6,461 nucleotides of DNA from assembly GCA_937928455.1 (NCBI GenBank), contig CALFUG010000394.1:1-6461 (forward strand), in the 5' to 3' direction. Both the position numbers and the translations under genes were made by a program. The notes beneath the pieces were generated by a model that did not search any database, was not told where the DNA came from, and saw only the letters and a list, made by a program, of their open reading frames with translations. The stretch is from an uncultured Clostridia bacterium (lineage in GTDB: Bacteria; Bacillota; Clostridia; Peptostreptococcales; Anaerovoracaceae). Within the stretch, counting starts at the first letter, position 1. Every line of letters starts with the position of its first letter. Shown here one piece after another: positions 1 to 6,407 of this stretch.

Positions 1-20
1 ACAAGATTTATATGAAACCG

Positions 21-52
21 CTAACACAAAACGACAGCCCGTGGACTGTCGT
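21..52 (-). terminator. Rho-independent terminator after the EamA gene
   Basis: On the minus strand ACGACAG (46-52) and CTGTCGT (31-37) form a perfect 7-bp stem around an 8-nt loop, followed by a U-rich tail TTTGTGTT (with the T of the stem giving four in a row). It begins 46 nt after the stop codon of the EamA gene. The right position, strand and shape make it a good candidate end of the transcript. Confidence 0.7.
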
Positions 53-98
53 CTTATACAGATATATTTGGCACCTTACTTAGATTCCTGAGCCACAA

Positions 99-1007
99 TC
101 ACTGTTTGCTATGTGACTTGCTTAATGCCGGAACAAATTTCGTATTGAGAATTATAATTGCCGTTATAATAAGTACCATGCCAACAATATTTGAGAATGT
201 GGGGACCTCTCTAAATAGGAGCACACCCAGGACTGTTGCCACGATTGGTTCCACGGATACGATTACTGCTGCTCTAGAATTTTCTATCCACGATAAGCCC
301 ATCGTAAATAATATATAAGGTATCAGCGTAGCTATTAATGCTAAGAATAAAAAGTTTCCCATAGTTTCTGTTGGCTGCATCGTGAATAGGTTTCTTATTT
401 CGCTATATTGTACAAGCGGTACACTTCCTAGAGTGGCAAAAACAAAAGTATATAGAGTAATGGTCATAGGATGATATCCTCTAATAATAGCAAACCTTGA
501 GAAAATGCTATATAGCGCATAGCCGAATCCAGCACACAATCCATACATTAACCCAACATAAGATAATGTCCCATTAAAATTGCCTGAGCTTGCAACAAGA
601 ATGCACCCCAAAAAAGCACTTGCAATGGCTATTACTTTTTTGCGTGTTATTTCTTCTTTGAACATGATACGGGACAGAATTAGAACAAAAGTAGGAAACG
701 TATATAACAATGACACGGCAATTGCTAAAGATGTTTGGGAAATGGCTTGAAAGTAGCAAAAGTTAAAAAGAAGGATACTAAACGTTCCATTTCCAACAAA
801 TATCCACACATCATTTTTTCTAATTTTTAGCAAGTTTCTATCCACTAACATTAACAAAAGCAAAGCTAGAATGGAGGTTAGTATCGATTTTACCGCCACA
901 ATTTCCATGGCTTCAAAACCCATGGCATTCAAATGTCTTATATATATTCCCGTTGTGCCCCAAAGGCTCCCTGCAACCAGCACCAACAGTATCGCAAATT
1001 TTTTCAT
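99..1007 (-). CDS. EamA-domain (DMT superfamily) transporter
   Basis: A 302-residue membrane protein with ten predicted helices in two homologous halves, typical of the drug/metabolite transporter superfamily, which exports or imports amino acids, nucleosides, amines and other small metabolites. The N-terminal half starts with AGSLWGTTG (12-20) and includes YFQAIS.TSLAIAVSLLYTFP (85-105) followed by FKEEIT (116-121); the second half repeats this as SRAAVIVSVEPIVATVLGVLLFREVPT (244-270). The start at 1007 is chosen because GGGAG (1014-1018) lies 6 nt upstream; an in-frame TTG two codons earlier would leave no spacing. The gene seems to have its own promoter and leader in the 118-bp gap, and ends 46 bp before a terminator. 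It may be a separate unit, or receive readthrough from the operon, for example to export an end product. Substrate unknown. Confidence 0.92.
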   Translation of the reverse strand: MKKFAILLVLVAGSLWGTTGIYIRHLNAMGFEAMEIVAVKSILTSILALLLLMLVDRNLLKIRKNDVWIFVGNGTFSILLFNFCYFQAISQTSLAIAVSLLYTFPTFVLILSRIMFKEEITRKKVIAIASAFLGCILVASSGNFNGTLSYVGLMYGLCAGFGYALYSIFSRFAIIRGYHPMTITLYTFVFATLGSVPLVQYSEIRNLFTMQPTETMGNFLFLALIATLIPYILFTMGLSWIENSRAAVIVSVEPIVATVLGVLLFREVPTFSNIVGMVLIITAIIILNTKFVPALSKSHSKQ

Positions 1008-1018
1008 AGTCAACTCCC

Positions 1019-1067
1019 AATAAAACGGGAAGCCGAGTTTAGCTTACCCTGTTCCACTCCGCTTCCC
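1019..1067 (-). terminator. Hairpin plus U-rich tail between the SDR operon and the EamA gene (terminator or attenuator)
   Basis: The arms GGGAAGCGGAG (1057-1067) and CTCGGCTTCCC (1027-1037) form an 11-bp stem with a single C-C mismatch (seen on the + strand; G-G on the RNA), around a 19-nt loop. The tail is GTTTTATT. It fits a rho-independent terminator for the upstream operon. Because it lies downstream of the candidate EamA promoter and directly before that gene's Shine-Dalgarno, it may also act on EamA expression. The loop is larger than in a simple terminator and the U-run is broken by one A. Confidence 0.5.
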
Positions 1068-1082
1068 ATCATGAATGCCGAG

Positions 1083-1112
1083 ATTAGATGCTTATGCGTC
1101 GCACTGTCTCAA
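1083..1112 (-). promoter_or_regulatory. Candidate sigma-A promoter of the EamA gene
   Basis: On the minus strand TTGAGA (1107-1112) is followed after 18 nt by TCTAAT (1083-1088). Each box matches the TTGACA/TATAAT consensus at five of six positions. It starts 13 nt after the stop of the last SDR gene, and transcription would begin near 1076, giving a leader of about 70 nt. Seen by eye only; spacing is one base longer than ideal. Confidence 0.5.
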
Positions 1113-1125
1113 TCACTAAAGGTCC

Positions 1126-1884
1126 CTAGGAGAATACAGCACCGCCATTGGGGCGTATAAATAGGCCGCAGAAGAAATTACCATCATCTGATGCCAACAA
1201 TACGGCGGTGGCTCCGATTTCCTCAACCGTTCCTAATCTTCTCAGAGGGATTTCTTTTTCCTTTTCAATCCACTCTGGTTCCATGTCGGCGAGAATCATG
1301 TCTGTTTCAATGGGCCCTGGCGCAATAATATTTACCAATACATCAGGAGCTTGTTCCAAAGCCAAACACATAGTAAATGAGTTGATCGCTCCTTTTGCTG
1401 CTGCATAGTGTGCATACTTCTCTCTACCCTTCTTGGAAAGCTCCGAAGAAATATTAATTACCTTCCCTATCGGACAACTATCTCCCCTTGCAATGAGTGG
1501 TATGAAATACTTGGAACTTAGAAACACACCTCTTAAGTCAATATTTATGACTCTATCCCATTCCTCGGATGACATATCTACCACCGAAACCTCCAAGCCA
1601 ATGGTTCCGGCATTATTTACCAGTATATTTATCTGTCCAAAGGTTTCTTTGACTTTATTTGCCATTTCCTTAACCTGATCTTCGTTTCCAGAATCAGCTT
1701 GAATAGCAAGTGCGCGGACGCCAAATGATTCTATCTCCTTAACCGTTTCCATTGCCGCGGCTTCGTTTTTATGATAGGAGAAAGCAATGTTAGCACCTTC
1801 CTTAGCAAATGCTAGGGCTATCCCTCTTCCAATGCCTCGACTTCCTCCGGTAACAACGGCTGTTCGGTTTTCTAGTTTTTTCAT
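1126..1884 (-). CDS. Classical SDR-family oxidoreductase, FabG-like
   Basis: A 252-residue NAD(P)-dependent oxidoreductase. Motifs in order: TGGSRGIG (12-19); SYHKN after strand 2 (36-40), similar to NADP-using FabG-like enzymes; AD (63-64); NNAG (90-93); N114 to D116 region of helix 4; catalytic Ser147, Tyr160 and Lys164 (YAAAK, 160-164); APGPIETDM (188-196); and a C-terminal GLFIRPNGG (240-248) in place of the usual G-x-x-x-x-V-x-G-G. All catalytic residues are there. The start at 1884 is preferred over the longer frame from 1932 because AGGAGG lies 6 nt upstream (1891-1896) and conservation begins with KKLENRTAVVTGG. It follows the previous SDR by 10 nt and is the last gene of the main operon. 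It differs well from the preceding SDR, so the pair are old paralogues rather than a recent duplication. Substrate is not identifiable. Confidence 0.92.
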   Translation of the reverse strand: MKKLENRTAVVTGGSRGIGRGIALAFAKEGANIAFSYHKNEAAAMETVKEIESFGVRALAIQADSGNEDQVKEMANKVKETFGQINILVNNAGTIGLEVSVVDMSSEEWDRVINIDLRGVFLSSKYFIPLIARGDSCPIGKVINISSELSKKGREKYAHYAAAKGAINSFTMCLALEQAPDVLVNIIAPGPIETDMILADMEPEWIEKEKEIPLRRLGTVEEIGATAVLLASDDGNFFCGLFIRPNGGAVFS

Positions 1885-1890
1885 GAGTCT

Positions 1891-1896
1891 CCTCCT
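1891..1896 (-). promoter_or_regulatory. Shine-Dalgarno of the third SDR, sharing the stop codon of the second
   Basis: The last two bases of the TAG stop (1895-1897) begin AGGAGG, which stands 6 nt before the ATG at 1882-1884. It decides the start of the third SDR against the longer frame beginning at 1932. Confidence 0.8.
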
Positions 1897-2677
1897 AAAT
1901 ATAGTATGGTGTTGAACGATATTCACCACCACTTACAATCAAATGTCTTCCCGCAAAATTTCTCCCGCCATCATCGGTCGCCATATATGCGGCCACGTCT
2001 GCAATCTCAGATGGCTGTGCTATCCTCTTCATCGCGATATCCGCCGCATACATTTCACGAACTTCATCCAAGGATATCCCTAGGTCCGTGGCATCTACGT
2101 TCAGTTGCGGTGTGTCTATAACTCCCGGTACTATGACACACACCCTAATATTGTACTTCCTATATTCTCTATCAAGGTATTGTCCTAATGTCAAAAGCCC
2201 GGATTTTGATGCGCCGTATCCTGTGGCATTGTTCCACCCAAGAGTGCCGAAAAAGGAACTGATAATTATGATGGTTCCACCATTATTTTGTTTCATTTGC
2301 TCCAATACAGCTTTTACACAACTAATATGGCCCGTTAAATTGATTTGAATTTGACTCCACCACTCCTTCCAGTCTTTTTCTAAGAAGGGCGACATACTCA
2401 TGCCTGCAGCATTTAATATCAGCACATCAATTGGGCCATGGTCATCCTGTGCTTGGTTGATTAGCTTTTCTGCAATGGAAATATCCGAAATATCACCGAT
2501 AGCAGCATAGGCTCCTGTTTTCTCAAGAACCGCTTTTACCTTATCGTTCATCTTTCTCCCATTAATAATCACTTTCGATTGGTGTTTTGAGAACTCAACC
2601 GCCATAGCTTCTCCAATGCCTTGAGTTCCACCGGTAATAAACACATTCTTCCCCTTCAATTCATCGTATCGCTTCAT
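1895..2677 (-). CDS. Classical SDR-family oxidoreductase
   Basis: A 260-residue soluble NAD(P)-dependent dehydrogenase/reductase acting on an alcohol/ketone pair. In order: TGGTQGIG (15-22) dinucleotide loop; NGR (40-41 region, Arg41 after strand 2, which tends to favour NADP); GDIS (61-64) for adenine; NAAG (89-92); N113; catalytic Ser141; YGASK with Tyr154 and Lys158; PGVIDTP (184-190). The full Asn-Ser-Tyr-Lys tetrad is present, so it should be active. The C-terminal tail ends in aromatic residues (STPYYI). The start at 2677 has AGGAGG 9 nt upstream, built from the last sense codons of the preceding SDR, with one base between stop and start. Its stop codon TAG is itself part of the next gene's Shine-Dalgarno. 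Substrate unknown; sugar, cyclitol, 3-oxoacyl or amino-alcohol derivatives are all possible for this family. Confidence 0.92.
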   Translation of the reverse strand: MKRYDELKGKNVFITGGTQGIGEAMAVEFSKHQSKVIINGRKMNDKVKAVLEKTGAYAAIGDISDISIAEKLINQAQDDHGPIDVLILNAAGMSMSPFLEKDWKEWWSQIQINLTGHISCVKAVLEQMKQNNGGTIIIISSFFGTLGWNNATGYGASKSGLLTLGQYLDREYRKYNIRVCVIVPGVIDTPQLNVDATDLGISLDEVREMYAADIAMKRIAQPSEIADVAAYMATDDGGRNFAGRHLIVSGGEYRSTPYYI

Positions 2678-2678
2678 A

Positions 2679-3314
2679 CTATACCGCCTCCTCTATACCA
2701 TTTATAGATACTACCTGTGCTGTTGTGTAATGATCTTTTTCTGCCAAAAAGAATACTACGGAGGCAATTCGCTCCAAATCAAAGGGTATGTTGGGAGATA
2801 GAGCATTTACTAACACATTGTTGGGGGCCATCTCAACACCGAGGCTTTTTGCAAACCCATGAAGAGTGCCAGCTGCAGTGGCCTCTAATATATGTTCTCC
2901 CGAAACCCAACGGTAGTCGGGACTTAGTAAAATAACCTTGCCTTCCTTTCGCGTCACCATGGAAGGAACAATTGCCTGACACAAGTTAGCAGTACCAGCT
3001 AACACAGTATTCAGTAGATTGTTCCATTCCTCCATTGAGGCACTTTCGAAAGATCCCGTTACATGAATGCCTGCTGCCATAAATAATGCTTGGATATTCC
3101 CAAATTTTTCTTCAACTTCATGGACTGTTTTAGTAACTTGATCCATGTCTCTAATGTCACAAACATAGCATTTATCCACCATACTAGTATGTTGACTTAC
3201 GTCCTTGATATCAAAACCAATAACCACCCATCCCTCTCTTTTGAATCGAGCAGCTACTTGCATGCCGACACTTCCTTCCGAACCAGCAATCAATATAATT
3301 TTATTGTTCACCAT
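2679..3314 (-). CDS. Degenerate SDR-family protein, probably a catalytically inactive subunit
   Basis: A 211-residue Rossmann protein of the short-chain dehydrogenase/reductase family, shorter than the usual 245-260. It keeps a glycine-rich nucleotide loop (AGSEGSVG, 10-17), an acidic residue after strand 2 (D35, as in NAD binders) and D53. The catalytic tetrad is mostly gone. Against its two neighbours Ser131 is kept, but the Tyr position is Glu144, the Lys position Ala148 and the Asn position Val104; NNAG has become MAAG (79-82). About 25 residues of the substrate loop after the PG motif (here P174-N175) are missing. The frame is intact and the gene has a good start (GAGGAG, 7 nt before the ATG at 3314), overlapping the permease by 14 bp. 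It therefore looks selected rather than decaying. The likely role is a structural or regulatory partner of one of the following SDRs (inference). An in-frame ATG at 3356 lies deeper in the permease gene and lacks a matching ribosome site. Confidence 0.85.
   Translation of the reverse strand: MVNNKIILIAGSEGSVGMQVAARFKREGWVVIGFDIKDVSQHTSMVDKCYVCDIRDMDQVTKTVHEVEEKFGNIQALFMAAGIHVTGSFESASMEEWNNLLNTVLAGTANLCQAIVPSMVTRKEGKVILLSPDYRWVSGEHILEATAAGTLHGFAKSLGVEMAPNNVLVNALSPNIPFDLERIASVVFFLAEKDHYTTAQVVSINGIEEAV
2687..2692 (-). promoter_or_regulatory. Shine-Dalgarno of the second SDR, inside the first
   Basis: AGGAGG is part of the Glu-Glu-Ala codons that end the degenerate SDR gene, 9 nt before the ATG at 2675-2677. 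The upstream gene supplies the site, so the two are likely translated in a coupled way. Confidence 0.75.
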
Positions 3315-4755
3315 TTTTTCTCTCCTCGCGAATATCTCTAGGCCGTATATATGCAAAGTAATATACCAGCGCCAACACCAACAGGCCCCCTACTATAAGT
3401 AAATCCTGAGTGGTCTGAGAACCTATAGCTACAGTTAGAAATCCAATTACCAATATGGATGGCAACGGGAATAACGGCATTCTGAAAGGCCTTGTGGTAA
3501 TCTTATCCTTGATTCTACTATTAATCGAACCGATAGCTATGAGCAAGTAAACTGTTGCTGCTGCCATTCCCCCAAAAGTAATTAATGTAACAATGTCTGA
3601 GGCAAAAACCAAAACGCAGTCTACTAAAGCAATGAGTATAGTTGCCGCCCATGGGATCATCGTTTTTCCAGAGACTTTTGTTAACAAGGAATTCATTTTT
3701 CCGGGCCAAATCCTATCACGAGCACCCGTATATAGAACTCGGGCCATATAGTTAATAATAACCACTAGACAGCCAAAAGAAGATATGATAATGCCAACAT
3801 TGATAACCATAGCTCCTGTAGCTCCCATATATGCCTCCGCTGTATAAAGCAGCGGCGACGGATTCCTCAGAAAATCATATAAATTGGGGGCTGCAATCAT
3901 GGACATCACCAGTACCAATGCTATGATGATTGCTGTAGATGCTGCTGAAATAAATGCCGCCTTCCCCACATTTCTACAAGAACCCTTGGTTTCTTCTGAA
4001 AATCCCAACGAGGCTGGGTATCCATCAATAGCCGCACATAAGATGCCTATACCCATTAGGACTGCTCCAAAAGTAACCGGTGTCATAATAGATCCGTCGC
4101 CACTAAGCATCTCCGCTTCAAAAAGAATTTCTCCCAATGAGCGCTGTGGGTTTGCAAAAGTAATGTATAAAAACACCACAATTACTGTCATCTGCAACGC
4201 CAAAAAAATCTTAGCAACCCGATTATTTGTGACAATGCTGTTAAGTCCTATCAGTAGTGCCACAAGTAATGTAAATGCTGCTATTACACTTGAAGCAAAT
4301 GGTCCTTGGGGCAATTGAGGAAACAATATCTGCAAATACTGTGCTACCCCCAACGCAATCGAGGGTGGATAAATAAATGCTTGAATCATAAAGGTGAATA
4401 CGGCTATAAATACTAATGGCTTTGGTAGAACATAATTAATAATGGAGTATAGCCCCCCAGACACTGGGTACATTGAGCCTAGCTCCGCAATAATCAGTCC
4501 GATAAAAATAACGTTGATTCCTTGTAAAATAGCAGCCGGGGCAGTGGCAATACCTACTGTGGCAAATGCGGCCAACGCATATACAAATGCTGCCATAACT
4601 GGTGAAACATTTGACAAAGCCATTACCACATTACCAAACACAGATAGATTTCGGTCTAGCTCCTGTCTATATCCTAGCTGTTCGAGTCGCCGCTGTGCAC
4701 CATCTTTTTCGGAATCCACAAAGGGTTCCATAGATTTCATCTCTTGTGTACTCAT
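3301..4755 (-). CDS. APC-superfamily amino acid/amine permease
   Basis: Polytopic membrane transporter of the amino acid-polyamine-organocation superfamily, probably a proton- or sodium-coupled importer or an exchanger in the cytoplasmic membrane. With the start at 4755 it has 484 residues. After a hydrophilic N-terminus (1-36, with LGYRQELDR at 27-35) there are about twelve hydrophobic segments. Family signs are SNVSPVMAAF (48-57) in helix 1, where the unwound substrate site lies, PVSGGLYS (97-104), GFSEETKGS (251-259, conserved Glu after helix 6) and ARVLYTGARDRIWP (338-351) in the loop after helix 8. The start at 4755 is chosen because AAGGAGG sits 5 nt upstream; the in-frame GTG at 4773 has no such site. 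The gene follows the creatininase by 44 nt and its 3' end overlaps the next gene by 14 bp. Substrate is unknown; a guanidino compound such as creatinine or creatine is inferred from the neighbours only. Confidence 0.9.
   Translation of the reverse strand: MSTQEMKSMEPFVDSEKDGAQRRLEQLGYRQELDRNLSVFGNVVMALSNVSPVMAAFVYALAAFATVGIATAPAAILQGINVIFIGLIIAELGSMYPVSGGLYSIINYVLPKPLVFIAVFTFMIQAFIYPPSIALGVAQYLQILFPQLPQGPFASSVIAAFTLLVALLIGLNSIVTNNRVAKIFLALQMTVIVVFLYITFANPQRSLGEILFEAEMLSGDGSIMTPVTFGAVLMGIGILCAAIDGYPASLGFSEETKGSCRNVGKAAFISAASTAIIIALVLVMSMIAAPNLYDFLRNPSPLLYTAEAYMGATGAMVINVGIIISSFGCLVVIINYMARVLYTGARDRIWPGKMNSLLTKVSGKTMIPWAATILIALVDCVLVFASDIVTLITFGGMAAATVYLLIAIGSINSRIKDKITTRPFRMPLFPLPSILVIGFLTVAIGSQTTQDLLIVGGLLVLALVYYFAYIRPRDIREERKNGEQ
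3322..3327 (-). promoter_or_regulatory. Shine-Dalgarno of the degenerate SDR, inside the permease gene
   Basis: GAGGAG is formed by two Glu codons near the end of the permease and lies 7 nt before the ATG at 3312-3314. It decides this start over an in-frame ATG at 3354-3356 and indicates translational coupling across the 14-bp gene overlap. Confidence 0.75.
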
Positions 4756-4760
4756 TTCTA

Positions 4761-4767
4761 CCTCCTT
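4761..4767 (-). promoter_or_regulatory. Shine-Dalgarno that sets the permease start
   Basis: AAGGAGG lies 5 nt before the ATG at 4753-4755. It lies downstream of the GTG at 4773, so it excludes that longer start. Confidence 0.8.
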
Positions 4768-4799
4768 ATCCACTTACAACATACCTCTTCTTATTACCA

Positions 4800-5549
4800 T
4801 CATTTCATAGTGTTGTTTAAAATTTTCACGTATTTCTCAACAATATCCTCCACCATGCGTTTGCCCTTTTCTGGAGAGGAGGATTTTGCCGTGGACAATA
4901 ACCCCGTCGGTGGAACGTTGCATTTATGTGCCGGATAAATTTGATATGTCAACTCTTCATCAACCCCATCTTCAACATACCTCTCCCAACGGACCAACTC
5001 CGGTTTGAAATACTGAACCAGGGAAGTCTCAGCAATTGCTGCATGTTCCAACGCCCATCCAGGGAATGATACTTCATCAAACACATAATCCATCACTTCT
5101 TGACTAATTTGATCCCACCAACTACTTTCAATAATAGTCACATCGTCATACTTCCTTGAAACTAAATCTATAGCTTCTAAGACAAAAGCTTCATTCTCAT
5201 AGTGACCATTCAGTACAAACAGCCGCTTAACCCCATCAAGAATAAATTCCTCTAATATGTCCCTTACCAAATCAATTAAGGTGGTACCGTTCAAATCTAT
5301 AGTTCCCGGAAACAGAGGGCCTCCTCCAGATAAAGGTGCCGACTTATATCCATAGTTCAGAGTAGGTGCCACAATCCCGCCTACACTTTCTGCCACTTTT
5401 TGCGCCAAGCCTGTAGCTATTATCGCATCCACACCGAGTGGTAGCATTGGCCCATGTTGCTCCGTGGAGCCAACGGGAAGAATAATAATACTATCATTCT
5501 TTTTATTTTCGAAATCCTGCCACGTCATTTCCTGTAAGAATACACTCAT
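4800..5549 (-). CDS. Creatininase-family amidohydrolase, probable creatinine amidohydrolase
   Basis: A 249-residue cytoplasmic metallohydrolase of the creatininase family, which opens cyclic amides; creatininase converts creatinine to creatine. Motifs: GSTEQHG (27-33), D41, YGYKSAPLSGGG (66-77), FPGT (80-83), NGHYEN (114-119), SSWWD (142-146) and GWALEH (164-169). By my alignment to Pseudomonas putida creatininase (from memory), the metal ligands Glu34, His36, Asp45, His120 and Glu122 correspond to E30, H32, D41, H116 and E118 at a constant offset of four. Trp154, Trp174 and His178 correspond to W145, W165 and H169 at a constant offset of nine. This full match, including the lid tryptophans, favours true creatininase over relatives such as MftE, ArfB or inosose hydrolases. 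The ATG at 5549 follows GAGGGGAG by 7 nt, a site made from the last codons of the ureohydrolase, whose stop ends 3 nt upstream: they are coupled. Exact substrate is untested. Confidence 0.88.
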   Translation of the reverse strand: MSVFLQEMTWQDFENKKNDSIIILPVGSTEQHGPMLPLGVDAIIATGLAQKVAESVGGIVAPTLNYGYKSAPLSGGGPLFPGTIDLNGTTLIDLVRDILEEFILDGVKRLFVLNGHYENEAFVLEAIDLVSRKYDDVTIIESSWWDQISQEVMDYVFDEVSFPGWALEHAAIAETSLVQYFKPELVRWERYVEDGVDEELTYQIYPAHKCNVPPTGLLSTAKSSSPEKGKRMVEDIVEKYVKILNNTMK

Positions 5550-5552
5550 AAT

Positions 5553-6407
5553 TTATCTCCCCTCACTTATTCTAATCTTAGATTTTTCTAGCGCAATTAA
5601 TGATATGAACTCGAAGACTATATTGCTGGCTAAGAATGCCGTTATTTGTGTGGGGTCATAACTCGGTAATACTTCAACTAGATCAAAACCTACGATATTT
5701 TTGCCCCGCAGTCCTCTCACAAGATCAAGAACATCCAAGTTTGTTGGCCCTCCCACTTCGATTGTTCCAGTGCCTGGAGCGTATGTGGGATCTACAAAAT
5801 CAATATCAAATGACACAAAGGCCTTTGCTTCGCCCACACGAGCACGTATTTGCTCCAAGGTCTGCTGTATTCCTAGCTCACGCATTTCAAATCCATCAAT
5901 AACTTTTAATCCATATTCTTCTGACCCTTTTAAATCCTCTTCGGAATAAAAAGTTCCCCTCATTCCCACTTGGATAGAATGGTGCGTATCAATCAGCCCC
6001 TCTTCCAATGCTCTCTTAAATACTGTTCCATGGTTGTACTTTTTACCAAAATATGAATCTATCGTATCCGAATGAGCATCAAAATGTATCAAAGCTAAAG
6101 GTCCATGAACTTTTGCAAAGGCTCTTAGCTCGCCCAACGTTATGGAATGATCTCCTCCCAAGGAAATAGGAATCGCACCAGCTTCAATTATGGGGGTCAA
6201 TGTTCTCTCAATTATCTCATACGTGTCTTCTATATAACCCGGTATTATAGGAACATCGCCATAATCCACTCCCGACAAGTGTTCTACCACATTCACCTTT
6301 TGGGGAACGTTATATGGCTTGATTAGAGAAGATATTTCTCGGATAGCCGCCGGTCCAAAACGTGCTCCGGTTCTATAAGTGGTTGCAGTGTCAAATGGGA
6401 TTCCCAC
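5553..6407 (-). CDS. Agmatinase-family ureohydrolase, body of an interrupted gene
   Basis: Manganese-dependent ureohydrolase (arginase/agmatinase fold), cytoplasmic, which hydrolyses a guanidino compound to an amine plus urea. Counting from the GTG at 6405-6407, 284 residues are seen. The whole binuclear metal set is present: GGDHS (84-88, His87), HFDAHSD (108-114, Asp110, His112, Asp114) and SFDIDFVDP (199-207, Asp201, Asp203). PGTGT (211-215) and VEVLPSYD (244-251) are also typical. The family is normally about 300-320 residues, and here the N-terminal strand is cut: the frame continues upstream through a TAA at 6414-6416 into more family-like sequence. The GTG has no Shine-Dalgarno, so it is a poor start. 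The end of the gene carries the ribosome binding site of the creatininase. Substrate cannot be read from sequence: agmatine, guanidinobutyrate, guanidinoacetate or creatine are possible, and the neighbour favours a creatine-like compound. Family is certain; functionality is not. Confidence 0.85.
   Translation of the reverse strand: MGIPFDTATTYRTGARFGPAAIREISSLIKPYNVPQKVNVVEHLSGVDYGDVPIIPGYIEDTYEIIERTLTPIIEAGAIPISLGGDHSITLGELRAFAKVHGPLALIHFDAHSDTIDSYFGKKYNHGTVFKRALEEGLIDTHHSIQVGMRGTFYSEEDLKGSEEYGLKVIDGFEMRELGIQQTLEQIRARVGEAKAFVSFDIDFVDPTYAPGTGTIEVGGPTNLDVLDLVRGLRGKNIVGFDLVEVLPSYDPTQITAFLASNIVFEFISLIALEKSKIRISEGR

Noticed and set aside
1083..1101. Small GATGC-TTAT-GCGTC inverted repeat as an operator
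   Set aside because: Only five pairs with one wobble or mismatch; too weak to support on its own.
1885..1932. Longer N-terminus for the third SDR
   Set aside because: The extra 16 residues do not resemble the family and a strong AGGAGG sits just before the ATG at 1884.
3884..4318. A 144-codon open frame on the plus strand
   Set aside because: It lies wholly antisense to the permease gene, has low-complexity composition typical of an antisense shadow of membrane-protein codons, and no good ribosome site.
4442..4810. A 122-codon open frame on the plus strand
   Set aside because: Antisense to the permease start and the end of the creatininase gene; no recognisable protein features and the opposite strand is strongly supported.
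4800..5549. Creatininase-family protein as mycofactocin factor MftE
   Set aside because: No MftA, MftB or MftC genes nearby, and the lid tryptophans and spacing match true creatininase instead.
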